Shown piece by piece: positions 43,301 to 57,064 of a stretch of DNA of 64,000 nt. Below the pieces are notes generated by a model. The model was not told the origin of the DNA. It saw nothing but the letters and a program-made list of their open reading frames with translations, and did no database searches. The DNA is from Carya illinoinensis. Lineage: Eukaryota > Streptophyta > Magnoliopsida > Fagales > Juglandaceae. The first letter of the stretch is position 1, and each line of letters begins with the position of its first letter. The translations under genes and the position numbers were made by a program. The stretch lies in contig NC_056758.1 of the NCBI RefSeq assembly GCF_018687715.1, positions 10,667,501-10,731,500 of the forward strand, written 5' to 3'.

Positions 43301-44118
43301 ATGGCTACGAGAAATTTACTATTTCAAGTTCATCATGGTGGGGTAATTGATAGGCAGCAAAATGGGGAATATGTTGGAGCTAGGATTGATGTGTACCATG
43401 AACCATATGATGAAGATCAGTTGTCATGGATTGAGATATAGAAGATTGCGATCAAGTATAGTTACAATCCAGGTGCCCTAGTCTACTATAGACAGCCTGG
43501 CTTGAGATGCACAATAGTATTAAATTACTTACATCTAACAACGATGTGTTGTCTATGGTGACTGCGATTTAGTGTCAACAAGTAGTTAATTTGTATCTTG
43601 TATCTCATTCTTGAATTTCAGTGCACCAGTTTTATTTGCATAATCATCACATCGAGGAGGATTTGAGTGAGAATGAGGAGGAAGTAGAAGCATGTCGCCT
43701 TAGACTTAATGATCCATTTTGGGAAGCAGTGTTCAGTAGTGGGGATGAGTTGTATGACATTGATGTCAGCACAGTAGGAACATCGATGGTGTTTACTATG
43801 TTGATGGTCAAGTGCCACTTGATAATAAAGAGCCACAATCTCCCTCAGATACTGAGGATGACAAGGATGAAAGGAGTCATCTGCCACCTAGAACAAGCTA
43901 GTACGGAAGTGGTCCAAAGTGGCCAGAGGAGGATGACAATGATATAAAATACTCTTTTATTTTCTTATTTATTATTTTAGTGTTCATTTTTCCAAAGTTT
44001 CTAAACAGTTCTTGGTTTCACAATTAGCAAGTAACTTATCTGATATAGTACCAAGTGATGTCTTTCAATCTCTTGTCCATAGTGGCTATGAATGATATGG
44101 TGATTTTAGGTTTCTTGT
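43301..44118 (+). pseudogene. MULE transposase, N-terminal part
   Basis: The start ATG at 43301 gives MATRNLLFQVHHGGVIDRQQ, then YVGARIDVYHEPYDEDQLSWIEI and, after a stop, KYSYNPGALVYYRQPG. This is the PB1-like N-terminal domain of plant MuDR transposases. A degraded DVLSMVTA...VNLYLV follows near 43540-43600, then an acidic stretch (43621-43850, with HHIEEDLSENEEEVEA). Several stops and a frameshift. The frame is cut at about 44118 by the LTR element and resumes at 53092. Confidence 0.8.
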
Positions 44119-47100
44119 TGTGACACTCCCAAATTCTGCTTGGAATTTAATGAATATTTAAAACATCAAGACATGCAATGCAAGATTACCTGCCCTCGTT
44201 CATAATATATAAGATACAATATTCCTAATATGCATATAACATTATGCAATATTTGCAGCGAATACTTTTTTTTTTTTAACAATACTATGCACCAAGCTGA
44301 AAATATCTCAAATGTTTAATTGGAGATGCAACTCTATAGTACAAGTAGTAATTTAAGTTAACTACAATATTAACATTGATGTTGCACCGTTGTTCAGTCG
44401 ATTATGTCCAGTTAGTCAGATCTCGATTCTCCTTTGGGTCTTGTAACAAGATCTATTATTCAGGGAAAATGGTAGTTGAGATTACCATAGCGAGATTTGA
44501 TTACAAATTTTAGCAAGTTAACAAAAAACTTTTATACAGATTAATGATGCATGCATGACAGTAAAAAAATGAATGCATAATCGAATTCATAAGCAATCAT
44601 AGCATAACTTAACATACAACATAACATAACTGACATAACTTAAACTCAAATGTGAACTAAATTTGACTTAAACTGAACTGGACTTAAACTTAGAGTTGAC
44701 TTGACATGAACTTGATCTAAAACTTGACTTAAAATGAACTTGATCTGAAACTTAACATGAATTTGGAATCTTATTTCTTTAATTGCTTAAACTCAACTTC
44801 TTGGGTTCTACATGGGCCCCCTAAAGCCATGTATACCTACTGATTACAGCATCAGAACACAGGTATTTGGACTAGTTGTGAGTGTGTTAATATATACTCC
44901 ACAGTCAGTGTGGCCCTATGTATTTTATGTGTCATAATTGTTGTGTCTTTCATAGTGTATGCGCCATAATTGCTGTGATCCCATACTTCAAACTTCACAG
45001 TTATTGTGGCCGTATGAATTGCTGAAATGAAATATGGCTCATTGGCGTTAGTGCATGGCGTGCTCCAGTGACCAACTAGTTAGGTTCCCACTCGTTACCT
45101 ATTGATAGTATTTCGTCAACTTAAGGAATTTCAAACATATTTAAACACTCCAGCATGAATAAACTAACATAATATAACATGACTTGAAAATAACTTGAAA
45201 TACATGACTAACTTGAGATAGAAAAATTTCATAACATGACATAAACATGTAACATCAATATTTCATAACATGATATCACATGTAACAGACAACATACTTA
45301 ACATGACATATTTGGAACAATGAACATGACATGACATACATATAATAGATGAAATACTTAACGTGATGTATTTGCAATGTATAGTAATATGTGATAGAAT
45401 ATCTTGTGTAACAGATGAATAACTCGTGACAGAATAAATTTAATATAACAAAAAAATATATGATTAGTTCGCAAGACATGACATTTATGATAACATACAT
45501 ACATACACTGTAGTTTCTTTACTTATCACCCATACACAGTAAACTGGTAGTAAGTCAAAAGCTAATTTACCTCAGTCTGTACTTTTTCTAAGCAATTTCA
45601 AGCGCGATCACGAGAAACTGAAAGTAGTTATTTCTAAAAGTTAGAACTTAATCGTTAACAATTGGAAATATGTAAAAATACTAACTTAGAGAAAAATGAC
45701 AATTTTACCATTTACATGTGGGAAAATGACCCCCTAACTTAAGGATTTTGTATCCTAACTCCAAAGATCACAAAAACTTACATACCTTATGCTAATTTTG
45801 TCCTAAACTCAAATATCAAATCAAAAAAATTTAAAACTAAACACAACCATAAAAACTCTATAGAGGATGAAACTTGCATGGGCTTCTTCCTTGGCTTTTG
45901 TTACAATTCTTCAAATTTTAAAACTCATGATTAAACCAAGTTTTTGCAATAAAAATCTTCCTCTCCTAAATTTAAAAACATACTCAAAATACCAACTAAA
46001 AGATATGCTAATTATCAGCACCAAACATTTTAGAAAAATGATTTAAACTTTTTAACTAAAAATGCTAACCCTTGAATCAAATGATTTGATCTATTTCAAA
46101 ACATCTCCAAGAACTTCAAAAAATTCAACTCTTACTTCTAAAATATTCATAAAATATTTTTAAGAAAAACCATGTTTTAAATCATGAACAAAAGTTATCA
46201 AAATCACTCAAACCATACTTGAACTTTTTAGTTTCTCTCTAACTTCAAAAATAGATGTTTGTTCCTAACTTGTTTTGATCAACCTTTTGATCAATGACTT
46301 ATAAAGATGTGATCTTCAAACTAAAATATCACATGGTTTAAAAAGGTGTCTTAAAATAGATCTAAACTTAACTTTCAAGATCACATGATTAAAAATTAAC
46401 CAAAACATAAATTTAACCAAGAGCATCAATACTTTTGCCTATGTGAATATCTCCTTGCATAAAAATTTATATCTTTGAGTCTAACGTCAAATATATTCAA
46501 AATAATATTCTAAAATGTATATAAGAGGCTTAAAATCCTCCAATAAAATTATCAAAGCCAATGGAATATGTTTAAATCACAAAAGATTTAAACTTTATTA
46601 AAATAGAAACTGTTTTTCGTCTTTTAGTTTCTTAGTTTCTAGATCTAAGAAAATATTTCATCAAAACCTTTAATCATGAAACATATCCTCAACCAATAAT
46701 CATATACACATGTTAAAAATACTCTATAAAACTTTTGGACCAAGACTTATCCATTAACTTGGTCAAAAACTCCAAAATATAACATACCCTCCAGTTTATC
46801 ACCCAGAATGACCTCTCTTACGTTTAAATAGCATTTTACTAATCAAACGATCTTCAAATAGAAAAAATAAGATATCCATAAACTATACTAAAAAAGAAAC
46901 AACTTTTATGAAGAAAAAGTTGTGAGAAAATACTTAAAAAAATTCGAAATGAGCTTGCAAAAGAACTCTGAAAAGCTATATGGGAGAGTCTTTAGTTTTC
47001 TTTCTAAGGAATGTGGAAAAAAGAGGTGTGATGATTGTGAAATAGACTGGACAAGTTCTTGGATAAGTGAGGGATGAAGAGAGGGCTGAGAGTGAGCTTG

Positions 47101-49955
47101 AGTGTTGCTCTTGACAACCCATAAAAAAAATGGATGAGAATATCCCAAGATTTTTTTCTCATGGTGGAGTGTTGAGTTGAAATAGTGAGGTGTCCCATTT
47201 AGCTTATCCATTCTAGAACCTTCTATGCCCCTTTTTGAAAGATTTGGTCAGCCAAGCGGGGGTGCAAACTTAGCCAAGAAGCAATGCTAATTCGACCAAA
47301 TTCGTGGGCCTTAATGGGCCTAAACCGAATGAGTCTCAATTTGAGGTTTTAAGAGGGTTTGGGTTGTGTAACGCCAGTCCTTGTGGTGAGTCTTTTTCAA
47401 AATAATTTTAATAAAATCGATGGGAATTACGGTTCCTTTTAAAATTTCTTTTCCTTTCACACAGGATACAAGAGACTCCATATTATAAATAAAATTTATT
47501 TTCTTAATTAAAAGATTACAGCGGAAAACATTAAATTTTATAATTAAAGTTTCTTGTACAAAATATCTTGCCTAGGCCTTTATGCTCTTTCCCTTGGTCT
47601 ATGTCCATCCTGACCTGTGATGTCATCTTGTCCCTGGGAGGGCACACATAAAAACTAAAATGAGTCGATGACTCGTAAGCATTACTTCATACAGTTAAAA
47701 TATAACAACATAGGTTTTCAGTCATGCATTCATCACTCCATACATATATATCGTACTTATCATGCATGGACTTGCAGTTCATTTTAAAAATGTTGCGAGG
47801 TGGGGTTTTTCTTTAAAAATGTGCTTTCTTTTCTTAAAACGTTCCCCACGCTTTGCTGCCTTTATTTCTTAAAGAGTATTTTCATGCATATATCTTTTCT
47901 TACATACATTCATGCATTCATCCTTTCTTACTTACATTCATGCATACGTCTTTTCATACATATATGCATTATTTCTTAATATGCATACATTATTTTCTTA
48001 TCACTTTCATTGGCCGTAACACACTGTTATGCCCTGTGTGTTGGGGTTAGCGGTTTTTTGGACCTAGATTCCGCCAATGTTTAAGGGTTGGGAATCCATT
48101 TCCATCAAGGTGCAGTATTGGATGCACTACCAGTATTACTTACACGATATTGCAATCTATCTAGTCCATTCATTCGATACTTTTTTCTTTTCAGTTCATG
48201 TGGCCGTTACATATTTTCATACATCATCCATTCAGTCCATTCATTCCTTTACAGTCATTTCCTTTCCTTTACAGCCCTTTAGTCCTTTACAGTTCTTACA
48301 ATCGTTTCTTATAGTTCTTTACGGTTCTTACAATTCATAAAGTCATTTAAAAAAATAGTTTTCTTTCTTTTTATAAAAGTCGTTTTAAAAGCAATTTTCT
48401 TTCTTTTCGTTTGAAAACGTGAGTTCTTGTATCTTTTAAAGCTTCTTTTCATTTTTCTTTTGTGAACATACATACAATACGTAGCACTTATTGCATCTAT
48501 CCATATGCATACGCGTACGTACTTTTGGTGCGTGAAAAGGGGCTGCCAAGGAGGGCCGTTACATAGTTATACTTGAAAACTTATACTTTGTTTTCTTTTT
48601 CATAAAATGTGTCTCGTGGATAAAAGCGTCAGTTCGTAAAGTATTTTTGAGAAAAAGCTGCCATTTTCGTCTTCGTTCTTTTAACAAAAATACTTTAGAA
48701 GTGTATGAATGCAACACTTACCTGGATTTCATGCTATACTCAATCTATGCAGTCCATTCGTGTGCGTGTCAGATGGGAACCTACATGCATACACATAACC
48801 TTACGTCATCATGTATCTAATGCATAAGCAACTATACTAAAAATAGAACTATGCCTCACTTGGAACATTCTTTATCCATCCCTGAGTTTTTACGTGCCAT
48901 TTACTATGCTAAAACCTTTGGAGTCTTATTCTTTAAAGTGAACCTCTGTGATTCATCTTAGCGTTAAGACACTAAGACCTCTGTCTCATTCTTCTATTTC
49001 TACGTTCCGACGCATGACTCAAACTGACTAAGTCATTCATCCCAATCCTATACAACTTGCCCATTACTATCTTCACGTATCCTAGTACATACTCAATTCT
49101 CATTCCCATCCAGACAGGCTACATGACTTCAAACCAACCCTGGGGCTAAAAAACCATGTAACCATGCTAAGGACAGATTACCCATTATATATGGTAAACC
49201 TATCTGGTACACGTGTCTCGCTACAGGCATATGTATCTTATCCCTTTTATCACCTAAGACCAACTTATAGTCTAATAAATGCCCGCTTGTACAAACAAGT
49301 TTCATACTTTGATACCAACTTGCTCAGACGCAGTTGATAGGACTCTTTCTACTTCTTGACCATGTACAAGTTCATCCCGACACTTGATGAGAAGACTGCA
49401 TCCGTAAATGCAACTCTGTCACTTCACGTAACTTGAGACAAATCTTGAATCACGTCATGACGCCCATCATGCTTCTGCTACACTCTCTGATACTTTTTCA
49501 ACACTTCCATACACTTTTAGCCATAAGTCAACCATAAGGCAACACCCGTTACCTCGAACTTTAGGCCATGTCTAAGCTATTTTGGGACACTATTACATAG
49601 TTCCCGACACTGCTCACACACTTTATGCTTCTCAGCCACGTCATCTAGCCCTTCGTGACACGCCGCCCGGTGTATCACGACATAGCATAGAGTACACTCA
49701 CGTGAACTCTTCTCCAACCACACTATAACATACATCACTACGATGCACACCTCATGGTGTATCTCTGCACAACATAGAGTACGCACCATGCATACTTCCT
49801 TTGCTACATCACTTATTATCACGACGTACATTACACGGCGCATCGCCATACAACACAATGCACATGACACATGTACTCTATTCACTCTACGTCACATGTT
49901 ACTACAGTACACGTCACATAGTACGTCGCTGCACTACATGGAGTACGCTCCACGC

Positions 49956-50570
49956 TAGTGGTGGCAATATGTTATACGACCAGTTAACTCAACACGAACA
50001 CAACACGATAATAGCGGGTTAGGGTTTAGTCTTAATGGGTTCAGGTCAAAACAGGTTAACCCGTTAAGACACGATTGCTTAACGGATTGATAACGGGTCA
50101 ACCAATTTTGACCCATTATGATACGTTAAGAAAGCTAAAGTTACAATTATACCCTTATACCTAAAAGTAAAATTGTTAGAATTTTAATTTCGATATTTTT
50201 ATTATTTAGATTGTAATTTTAGACTTGTAGTTAGTTTTATTTTTTTTTATAGATATTGTGATTTTAATATTCATATAAAATTCTGCTAACTTTAATCAAG
50301 TCAAACGAATTGATTTCAGGCCTATTCAACTCATTTATATAAACAGTTTGAAATGGGTCATATTGTGTTGTATTAACCTATTTCATAATATTTACTAATG
50401 GGTCAAAATAGGTTGACACGACACGACTCATTATGTTAATCAGTTGTATTAGGATTTGAGATTTTGACACGATAAACTTAATAGGTCGGGTTAGGGTTGA
50501 CCTATATAATATAATATACATGTTTTGACACAACACAAACACGACCCGTTAACATGATTTGACACCCCAA
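49956..50570. mobile_element. hAT-like MITE, 615 bp
   Basis: Perfect 8-bp target duplication CTCCACGC (49948-49955 and 50571-50578). Ends TAGTGGTGGCAAT and TGACACCCCAA are weakly inverted. The interior has many GGGTTAACCCGTT, GACACGAC and TGACCCATT motifs, the common make-up of this kind of plant hAT MITE. No transposase. Confidence 0.85.
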
Positions 50571-51621
50571 CTCCACGCATACTCCCTTCACAATAGTATG
50601 CCACATCACAACTACGGCATACACCTCACGCCCATATTTCATAGCGCAATTTACAACACTATACAATCAAGCCCAACACTTCATAACTACACAGTGAACT
50701 CTACAATTACTAACTATACATTCTACCATCCAACCAATCAACTAATATAAACATAAATAACGAGAGATAGAGGGTTATACCATTGACGGGATAACCCGTG
50801 CGTCACTCGTTGTCCAATACGACCAAGGCGTTGGAGGAGTTGTACATGGCGGTTAACACTGCGTACGGTGGCTGTTCACCACATAAAGTGGCGGTTTGGG
50901 CTTGAGAAAAGCTAGGTGTGGTCTTGGAAAGGCTCAAGGTGGCCTTGTGGTGGTCTAAGGTGGCAAAGCACAACGACTTCACGCTGTGAACAATGCATCC
51001 TAGAGAAAGTGAAGGTGCTTGAGGTGGAGGAAGGCTATGGAACTTCGTGGGAAGCTAGGGAGAGGTAGAGGGAGGCGTGGTGGAGCTGTGATGACAAGGC
51101 GGTGGCTAGGCGGTGGCTCAAGGCTGCGTATCGGGCCTCAAACTGGAGGATGAGTTGTGAGAGATTGGGGAAGAGTGAGGGCTGTGTGTAGCTCGGTTGG
51201 GCATGAAAATGGTTGGGGAAGGTTGTGGTGGTGAGAGGAACATGATGTTGGTGGTGAGACACTGTGGGCAGCCGTGCACGGAGGTGCACGATTGTGCAAT
51301 TGAACGTGTGTGGTTGTGGAGACCCATCGGAGAAAGTGAGAGGTAGAGGAAAAGGAGAACATAGGGTGGAAGCCCATGATGTGGTGAAGTCGTTGGTGGT
51401 GCACAGCCGTGTATGGTGGTGCTAGGAGAAGGAATAGGCTTTAAGACCCATTCGATTGGAGGGAGAAAGGGAGACAAAGAGCTGTCGGTGTAACTCACCA
51501 CTTGTGGGCTTCAGGTCGTTGGTGAGAGAGGAAAACACTGGTGGTGGAGGTGAGGCACGGCGTCTGGGAGGAGGAAGGAGTTGCACGGTGAGGAAGAGAG
51601 GGACGTGTATCTGGCTAGAAG

Positions 51622-51670
51622 AGAGAGAGAGAGAGGAGAGAGAGAGGGAAAAGAGAAAAGTGAGGAGAAA
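51622..51670 (+). repeat. GA-rich microsatellite
   Basis: (GA)n with interruptions, inside the nested LTR element. Confidence 0.8.
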
Positions 51671-53091
51671 AAGAGAGGGCTTGGGTATTTAATCCAAGTC
51701 TTTCGTTTCGAGATTTTCAAAACGATATAACGATGAGTTTAAACACTGATTTAAAAACGTGTAAGTGTTTTATTTTAAATTGAAAGGAATTAAGATATAA
51801 TATTATTTTATAAACTAAAATTTATAAAATAATATTCCTTCATCATTATTTAAAATGATGAAGTATCGTTAATTACTCAAAGAGAATAAAATTATTTAAA
51901 TTAATTTAGAGTTTTTAACGTAAAGTTAAATCTCTTAATATTTTAAAATGACTTAAAATATTTAATTTAAATAATTATCCACAATTATAATATTTTTAGA
52001 GCTCATCAAAATATTATAACTGTATTACTTTAAAAACAAGTTTATCTAATAATACTGAAAATATCATATATAATTATTTCCAAAATATTTAAAATATTTG
52101 TAAGTTTTAAAATATCTATCTTATTTTAAAATCCACTGGATATCTTTTAAAATACGCTATCGAGTATGGCACGTAGATCGAAACTCAGCATATAAAATGA
52201 GACTCATACTTAAAGAAAGAAGAAGGAGCGGATTATCACAGATTGCGATCAAGTTCAAATCCAATTTCTCTTAGTTTAATCAAATATCCAAGGTTAAAAA
52301 GGTTGGATAATAATGTTCTAACATAAATTTGAAGGATTAATAGCATGTAGAAGTAATTTAATCAAGCAATTAAACAAAATGCTAGAAGCCAATTCAATTA
52401 GGATTTTAAGGTCAACTTTGGGATTTGCAAAAAACCATTTAGGATTTCGGTTTTATCTGTGCTTTTGGGTTCTTAGTTGTATTTCAATCATATAGGGTTT
52501 TACTACGGCATAAATCCTCTTTGGTTTGGCATAATATGATTGGTCGGATGGAATAAGGTTTTTGCTTAGGTGGCATGAACATATTGATTCTTTCAAATAC
52601 ATCAATGTTCCTCATGGTGTCAAGTGTTTAATACTATTCCTCATGTGTGGTTAAGATCTTGCCTAGTATCCAAATAAACTTTTCTAACCTAATTTGGACA
52701 TTACACACTGTGATTTTGAAAACATTGCATTTATCGAGGTTACTATTGATTTTGAAAAAGTACATAATAAACTTAGTGCTGAAAAATCCTAAATATCCAT
52801 ATTAACCTACAGTGAAAATCGTTTATCAAAATTTAACCCTAAAGTCCCCCTAAAAATAATTTCACAATTTCGAACAAACGTTTCGTCCGAAAATATGAAA
52901 ATGAGTTATTGCGCCATAAAATCCTAAATAATCAACCGAGTCCAATGGTGTAGAACATAATTAAAATCACATTCTTGGCACTATAGTGAGTGATAACACT
53001 GATTATGTTGACAGACTAAACCTTATGGGATTTTCGTAGTTTCCTAAAACTTATAGAAATTTTACTATTGAATTTTTAGCAGGCTGTCACA

Positions 53092-54960
53092 CCTTGAGTT
53101 TCAACATGTTGACTTTGAGAATCCAAAAATATTTGTTGGAATGAAATTTGGATCTACAATACAATCAAGAGAGATAGTAAGTAGGTTGAACCTAAATATT
53201 GGTAAGTTTATAAAATTTGCAAATAATGATGGGGATAGGATTACTATTGACTACAATTTCCCTAAATGCCCTTACTTGAGTTTATGGGTCTTGGATTAGT
53301 GGGTAATAGACTTTCCAGATAAAGTCTATGAATCCAAGACATGAGTGTAGAAGGAGTTATAAGAACTCCATTGTCACGTCATCCTGGATATAAGCTGATG
53401 CCACTGTTTATGAGCCAACCTAATGTGCCTATTCATGCACTTGTTGATGAGATTAAGAGAAAGTGGGGAGTAGAAGCTCCTAAAATGAAGTTCTATTGTG
53501 CTCGAGCAAAGGCCCAATTTAAGATATTTGGCAGCCATAGAGAACAACATGCCAAGGTATGAGACTATTGTGAGACCCTGAAACAAAGGAATCAAGGTAG
53601 ATGTTTGTTAGTTAGGGTGGAACAAATAGCTCTTGAGTTATCACCTACTTTTCAGAGGATGTATGTAGGATTGGCAGCCTGTAGATCGGGTTTTAAGGCT
53701 GGTTAACCATTGATTGCTTTGGACGGTTATTTCCTCAAAGGATCATTTAAGGGGCAGCTCCTATGTATTGTTAGTAGGGCTGCAAATGATAACATATACC
53801 TTATTGCCATGGCCATTGTGGAGGCAGAGTTAAAGGATAGTTGGGATGGTTTATTAAAACACTTATATCATATCTTGGACAATAACCTGAAGGCAGGTTG
53901 ACATTTATCGGTGACAGACAAAAGGTAATTTTATAAATCTTTCAATATATTCTATTAAGTCAACCTATTGTAAGGCAGGTGGACATTTATCAGTAACAGA
54001 CAAAAGGGTTTAAAGCCAGAAATGGAGGTGTTGGTGCCTTATAATGATAGCTATATTTGTTTGAGGCATTTATATGCCAATTTTTGAGATGTGGCATTGA
54101 AGGAGAAATTGTGACAGGTAGCCACAACATACACCAAGAGGGACTTTGAGAGAACTATGGAGGAACTGAAAACCCTCAGTGAGCCTGCATATGATTACCT
54201 AAAAGTCATAGACCCATCACAATGGTCTAGATCATGGTTTAACACATTTTGTAAGTCTGGCCTAGTAGTAAATAATCTTAGTGAATATTTCAACGCATAT
54301 GTTTTACAAGCAGGATATAAGCTAATTGTGACTATGGTGGAGATTATATGGAAAAAATTGATAAGACAGTATTAGTTGAAAAGGAAAATTATTGGTAAAT
54401 AGGAGAATACAGTAACACCTCGAATAGTCGTGAAGCTTCAACTTATGCATGACTTGTCCATCTATTTTACTCCAACAGCTCAACGTATGCAAGAGGTCAT
54501 CATTTTGAGGTTAATAATGCTAGTAGGCAATATGTGGTTGATTTGGGCAAGAGGACTTGCTCTTGTTTGAGATGAGACATGACAGGTATTCCATGTCCTC
54601 ATGCATACACATGTATTGTGTATTCTGACCAAGACCCCAAGGAATATGTGCACCATTACTATAGTGTAGAGATGTGGAGAGCAGCACACGAGCCTTTAAT
54701 TTACCTTATCCCTATTGAGGATCAGTGGCCCACTAACACATACGAGAAGCCCAATGCCCCTGAGGTTAGGAAACAATCCAGGAGGCCAATGAAACATCAA
54801 AAAAGAAATGAGGATGATCAATAAGGAGCAAAAAAATTGAGGAAAACTGGTGTGTATAGGACCTATTTCAGGTGTAAGCAAGTTGGTTACAACAGAAGAA
54901 AATGTCTGCATAGGAATGTAGACACACCCTCCTTCACTTCTGAAGCAGAATTTCAAGCTA
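53092..54960 (+). pseudogene. MULE transposase, MuDR, catalytic and SWIM domains
   Basis: Continues from 44118. VDFENPKIFVGMKFGS is the start of the MuDR DNA-binding domain (53110-53290). The catalytic region has LIALDGYFLKGSFKGQLL, with the first acidic residue, and AMAIVEAELKDSWDGLLKHL (53710-53880), then relics of SVTDKxxG and HLYANF (about 53990-54090). The SWIM zinc finger has C-S-C and GIPCPHA (54555-54605). A damaged zinc knuckle FRCKQVGYNRRKC lies at 54868-54908. At least six stops; inactive. The host enzyme would cut and paste the element in the nucleus. Confidence 0.85.
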
Positions 54961-56080
54961 CTTCATTTCCAAATGAACTGATTAGTGGTTAATTATTCCT
55001 TATTTACTATACAGTATTCATTTACATATATGTTAAGGATGTTCATTTACATTTAAATGTGATACTAGGTCATTTCATAATCTCCACTGTCAAAGCCTTC
55101 ACAGCCAACACAGACTCCCCTATCAGAGCCTTCGTAAGCAGCATTTCAAACAAGTCCAGTAGGCCAAACTAATCAATCGCAAGCCAATGTGGGTCATGTG
55201 CCAAAGTTGATTGCCAAACGAGCACCCAGAAGGTGGTATGCAAGACTTGAGGGCCCCCACTCACAAACTAGTACATGGCCACTTGTGTTTGTGGACTTAG
55301 ACGTCGATACAAGCAATCCAATACAAGGAAGACTATGTTCTTGGGGTAATCTTAGAAGGGGAGACATGCAAATCAGAGTTAGTCAATTGCTACCCAACAC
55401 CTAAGTGCCTCCTGCCAAGACTAATGCATCAGTGCAGAAATGGAAGGGTGTAGAGTCATCTTCATGTGTGGAGAGGATGAACCATAATTAAAAGGGGAAA
55501 CATAAGAAACCAAATTGGCAATATTGACTATTATTGTAATGGTGTACTTAGGGTTTTATGGTGTTACTGGTATTAGAAAACTTTTGTTGCAATGGTCCAA
55601 AACTAGTGCATTTTTAGTTTTATGGTGCTATGGTGACATTCCAATTGATGGATTTTGATACGTATGGTGACATTATTATTAATCATTATTACTACCAATT
55701 GACTACTATGTTCTGAGATTTTTTGGATAGGCAACAACCTACTCATGCTATGTGTGATTTTTAATTTGTCATATTTATGCTATATGATAAAGATATGAAA
55801 TAAATACTTTGTAATAGTCTGATAAAATAGTTACCAATAGCACACAATAAGTTGCCACAAAATTCAATACATAACCAAATTATATACAACAACCAAAGTC
55901 AACACAACAAGTGATGTCCAATACAACAATCAAATTCAAAACAATCACAGTCAATACACATTCAAAAAATTACATTAATCAATCCTACGCTATCATCAAG
56001 TTCTTGCGACCTTCATCACCATCATGGGACATTTTTGTGCAGATAACAGCAACAACCAGAACAATTACAGTGACACTACA
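54961..56080. other. MULE DNA between the two convergent genes
   Basis: The transposase C-terminal tail is probably in the first 500 bp (Pro/Ser/Gln-rich scraps at 55090-55480), followed by AT-rich 3' untranslated DNA of both genes. Nothing else recognised. Confidence 0.45.
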
Positions 56081-56452
56081 CTATATGCAGTTATTGTATT
56101 TCTTGCACAAGTCCTTAGATTTTTCCTTCTCCTTATACAATAACTCTTGGATATGCTCCCTGCGCTGCCTCTCCATCACCAAGTTAGCCTCTAATTTTGA
56201 TTTCTCAATCTTTAACTCACGACTTCGTATTTGGAGTCTATCTTATTTCTGGCCAACGACACCTCCATACGTGGGGTAAAAATCATCATCTACTCAATAA
56301 AAAAATGTACAATACCTGTCTCCACCCCCATTTTGACAACTAGGAGTCCAATATGGGCACCTCCAGAACTTCTTTTTGTAGTTATCATTTGTAGTTGTCA
56401 CTTTTAGAAGTGCTTGCAGATTGCAAGGGAAAAATGGGTCATTCGGTGGTTC
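56081..56452 (-). pseudogene. GRF zinc-finger/coiled-coil protein of the MULE
   Basis: Minus-strand frame of 124 codons with two internal stops. It reads FPCNLQALLKVTT..., KKKFWRCPYW, then CQNGGGDRYCTFFY-stop-VDDDFYP. This spacing of Cys (C-N-L, R-C-P, R-Y-C-T-F-F) and the aromatic/V-D-D end match the GRF-type zinc finger; the first Cys of the usual C-x-C pair is not present. A Lys/Glu/Leu-rich helix follows (LKIEKSKLEANLVMERQRRE, EKEKSKDL), a likely coiled coil. GRF fingers bind nucleic acids. Convergent to the transposase within the terminal repeats, so it is probably the element's second gene, comparable in position to mudrB of maize MuDR but not in sequence as far as I can tell. Confidence 0.65.
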
Positions 56453-57064
56453 TTACCAACCCATCTTGTGCTAGAAGTAAAAATCTTTCACAACTTGCTG
56501 AAATATACGTGCTAGTCTGTATATGAGTCCAAGTTATGGCAAAATTGGATTTAGGCAATATATCATGGCAAATAAACTGAAACATTGTCAAATCATGATA
56601 ACATTAACATTAAGATAATATCATGGCACAATTGGAATACTTGCATCACTTATGCTATATTCCAATTTTACATATAACACAGTATGTAGCTCTTGGGCAT
56701 GTGCGGCTGCTACAACAACAAGAAGCATGAATTCATTTCAATTTCAACAAAAATTACTTCTGCAGACTAATCATTTGGATATAAAGAACCAAGTCAGTTT
56801 GAATGTAAACAAAAGAAGAAGAAGGTAATTTCACCTTTATTTCTCAGCAATTGCAATAGAGTAAAGAGACCAATCATAGAAACCCTTTATTCCCATACCA
56901 ACAAGCAAGACAACAAATGGATGCAAAGCCCCTGCTTTACTTCTCCACGAGACACAAGCCCTAGAATCTCAAATGCCCAGATGCAAAGTGTAGTAAATTT
57001 GAGGAATTTTGACTGCAATGAGGAGCACAAAGGCCATGAAGTCGATGAAGTGATGGGTGGTTTT
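56453..57064. other. Right subterminal region of the MULE
   Basis: Presumed promoter and 5' part of the GRF-finger gene on the minus strand. A frame at 56887-57180 (-) overlaps the terminal repeat and is not credible as a gene. Confidence 0.4.

Larger units (their letters stand above)
47367..52240 (+). mobile_element. Second long LTR element nested in the first
   Basis: Starts TGTAACGCC and ends GATTATCACA. The flanking 5-mers are GGTTG (47362-47366) and GATTG (52241-52245), 4 of 5 identical. It has no gag-pol frame. Landmarks of long plant LTRs include CAGCGGAAAACATTAAA and CCTGGGAGGGCACACATAAAA (in part), a GA microsatellite at 51622-51670 and an AT-rich last 500 bp. About 4.3 kb without the MITE inside. 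Frames at 49.5-51.7 kb are low-complexity shadows. Confidence 0.65.
44119..53091 (+). mobile_element. Long LTR element (probable solo LTR) inside the MULE transposase
   Basis: Starts TGTGACACTCCC and ends GGCTGTCACA (inverted TGTGACA/TGTCACA). Without the nested insertion it is about 4.1 kb and has no gag or pol frame, as expected for a solo LTR of a Ty3/gypsy-like family with large LTRs. It contains AACATGACAT-type (45160-45480) and ACTTGA(C/T)-type (44640-44770) short repeats. Both edges fall within transposase sequence. A shared CTTG at the two edges hints at the target copy, but a clean 5-bp duplication is not seen. Confidence 0.7.

Noticed and set aside
45276..45500. Possible microsatellite or structured RNA in AACATGACAT-rich DNA
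   Set aside because: Irregular short repeats typical of the long LTR around them; no stable unit or hairpin evident.
51035..51501. Overlapping minus-strand frames rich in His/Pro/Ser
   Set aside because: Shadow of GGTGG-rich LTR sequence on the plus strand, with three overlapping frames of the same bias.
44114..53096. Exact 5-bp target duplication for the outer LTR element
   Set aside because: Edges give CTTGT and CCTTG; only CTTG is shared and out of register, so I do not claim a duplication.
55911..56279. 122-codon plus-strand frame (MMSNTTIKFK...)
   Set aside because: It lies antisense to the GRF-finger/coiled-coil frame and has no recognisable content; the minus-strand reading explains the sequence better.
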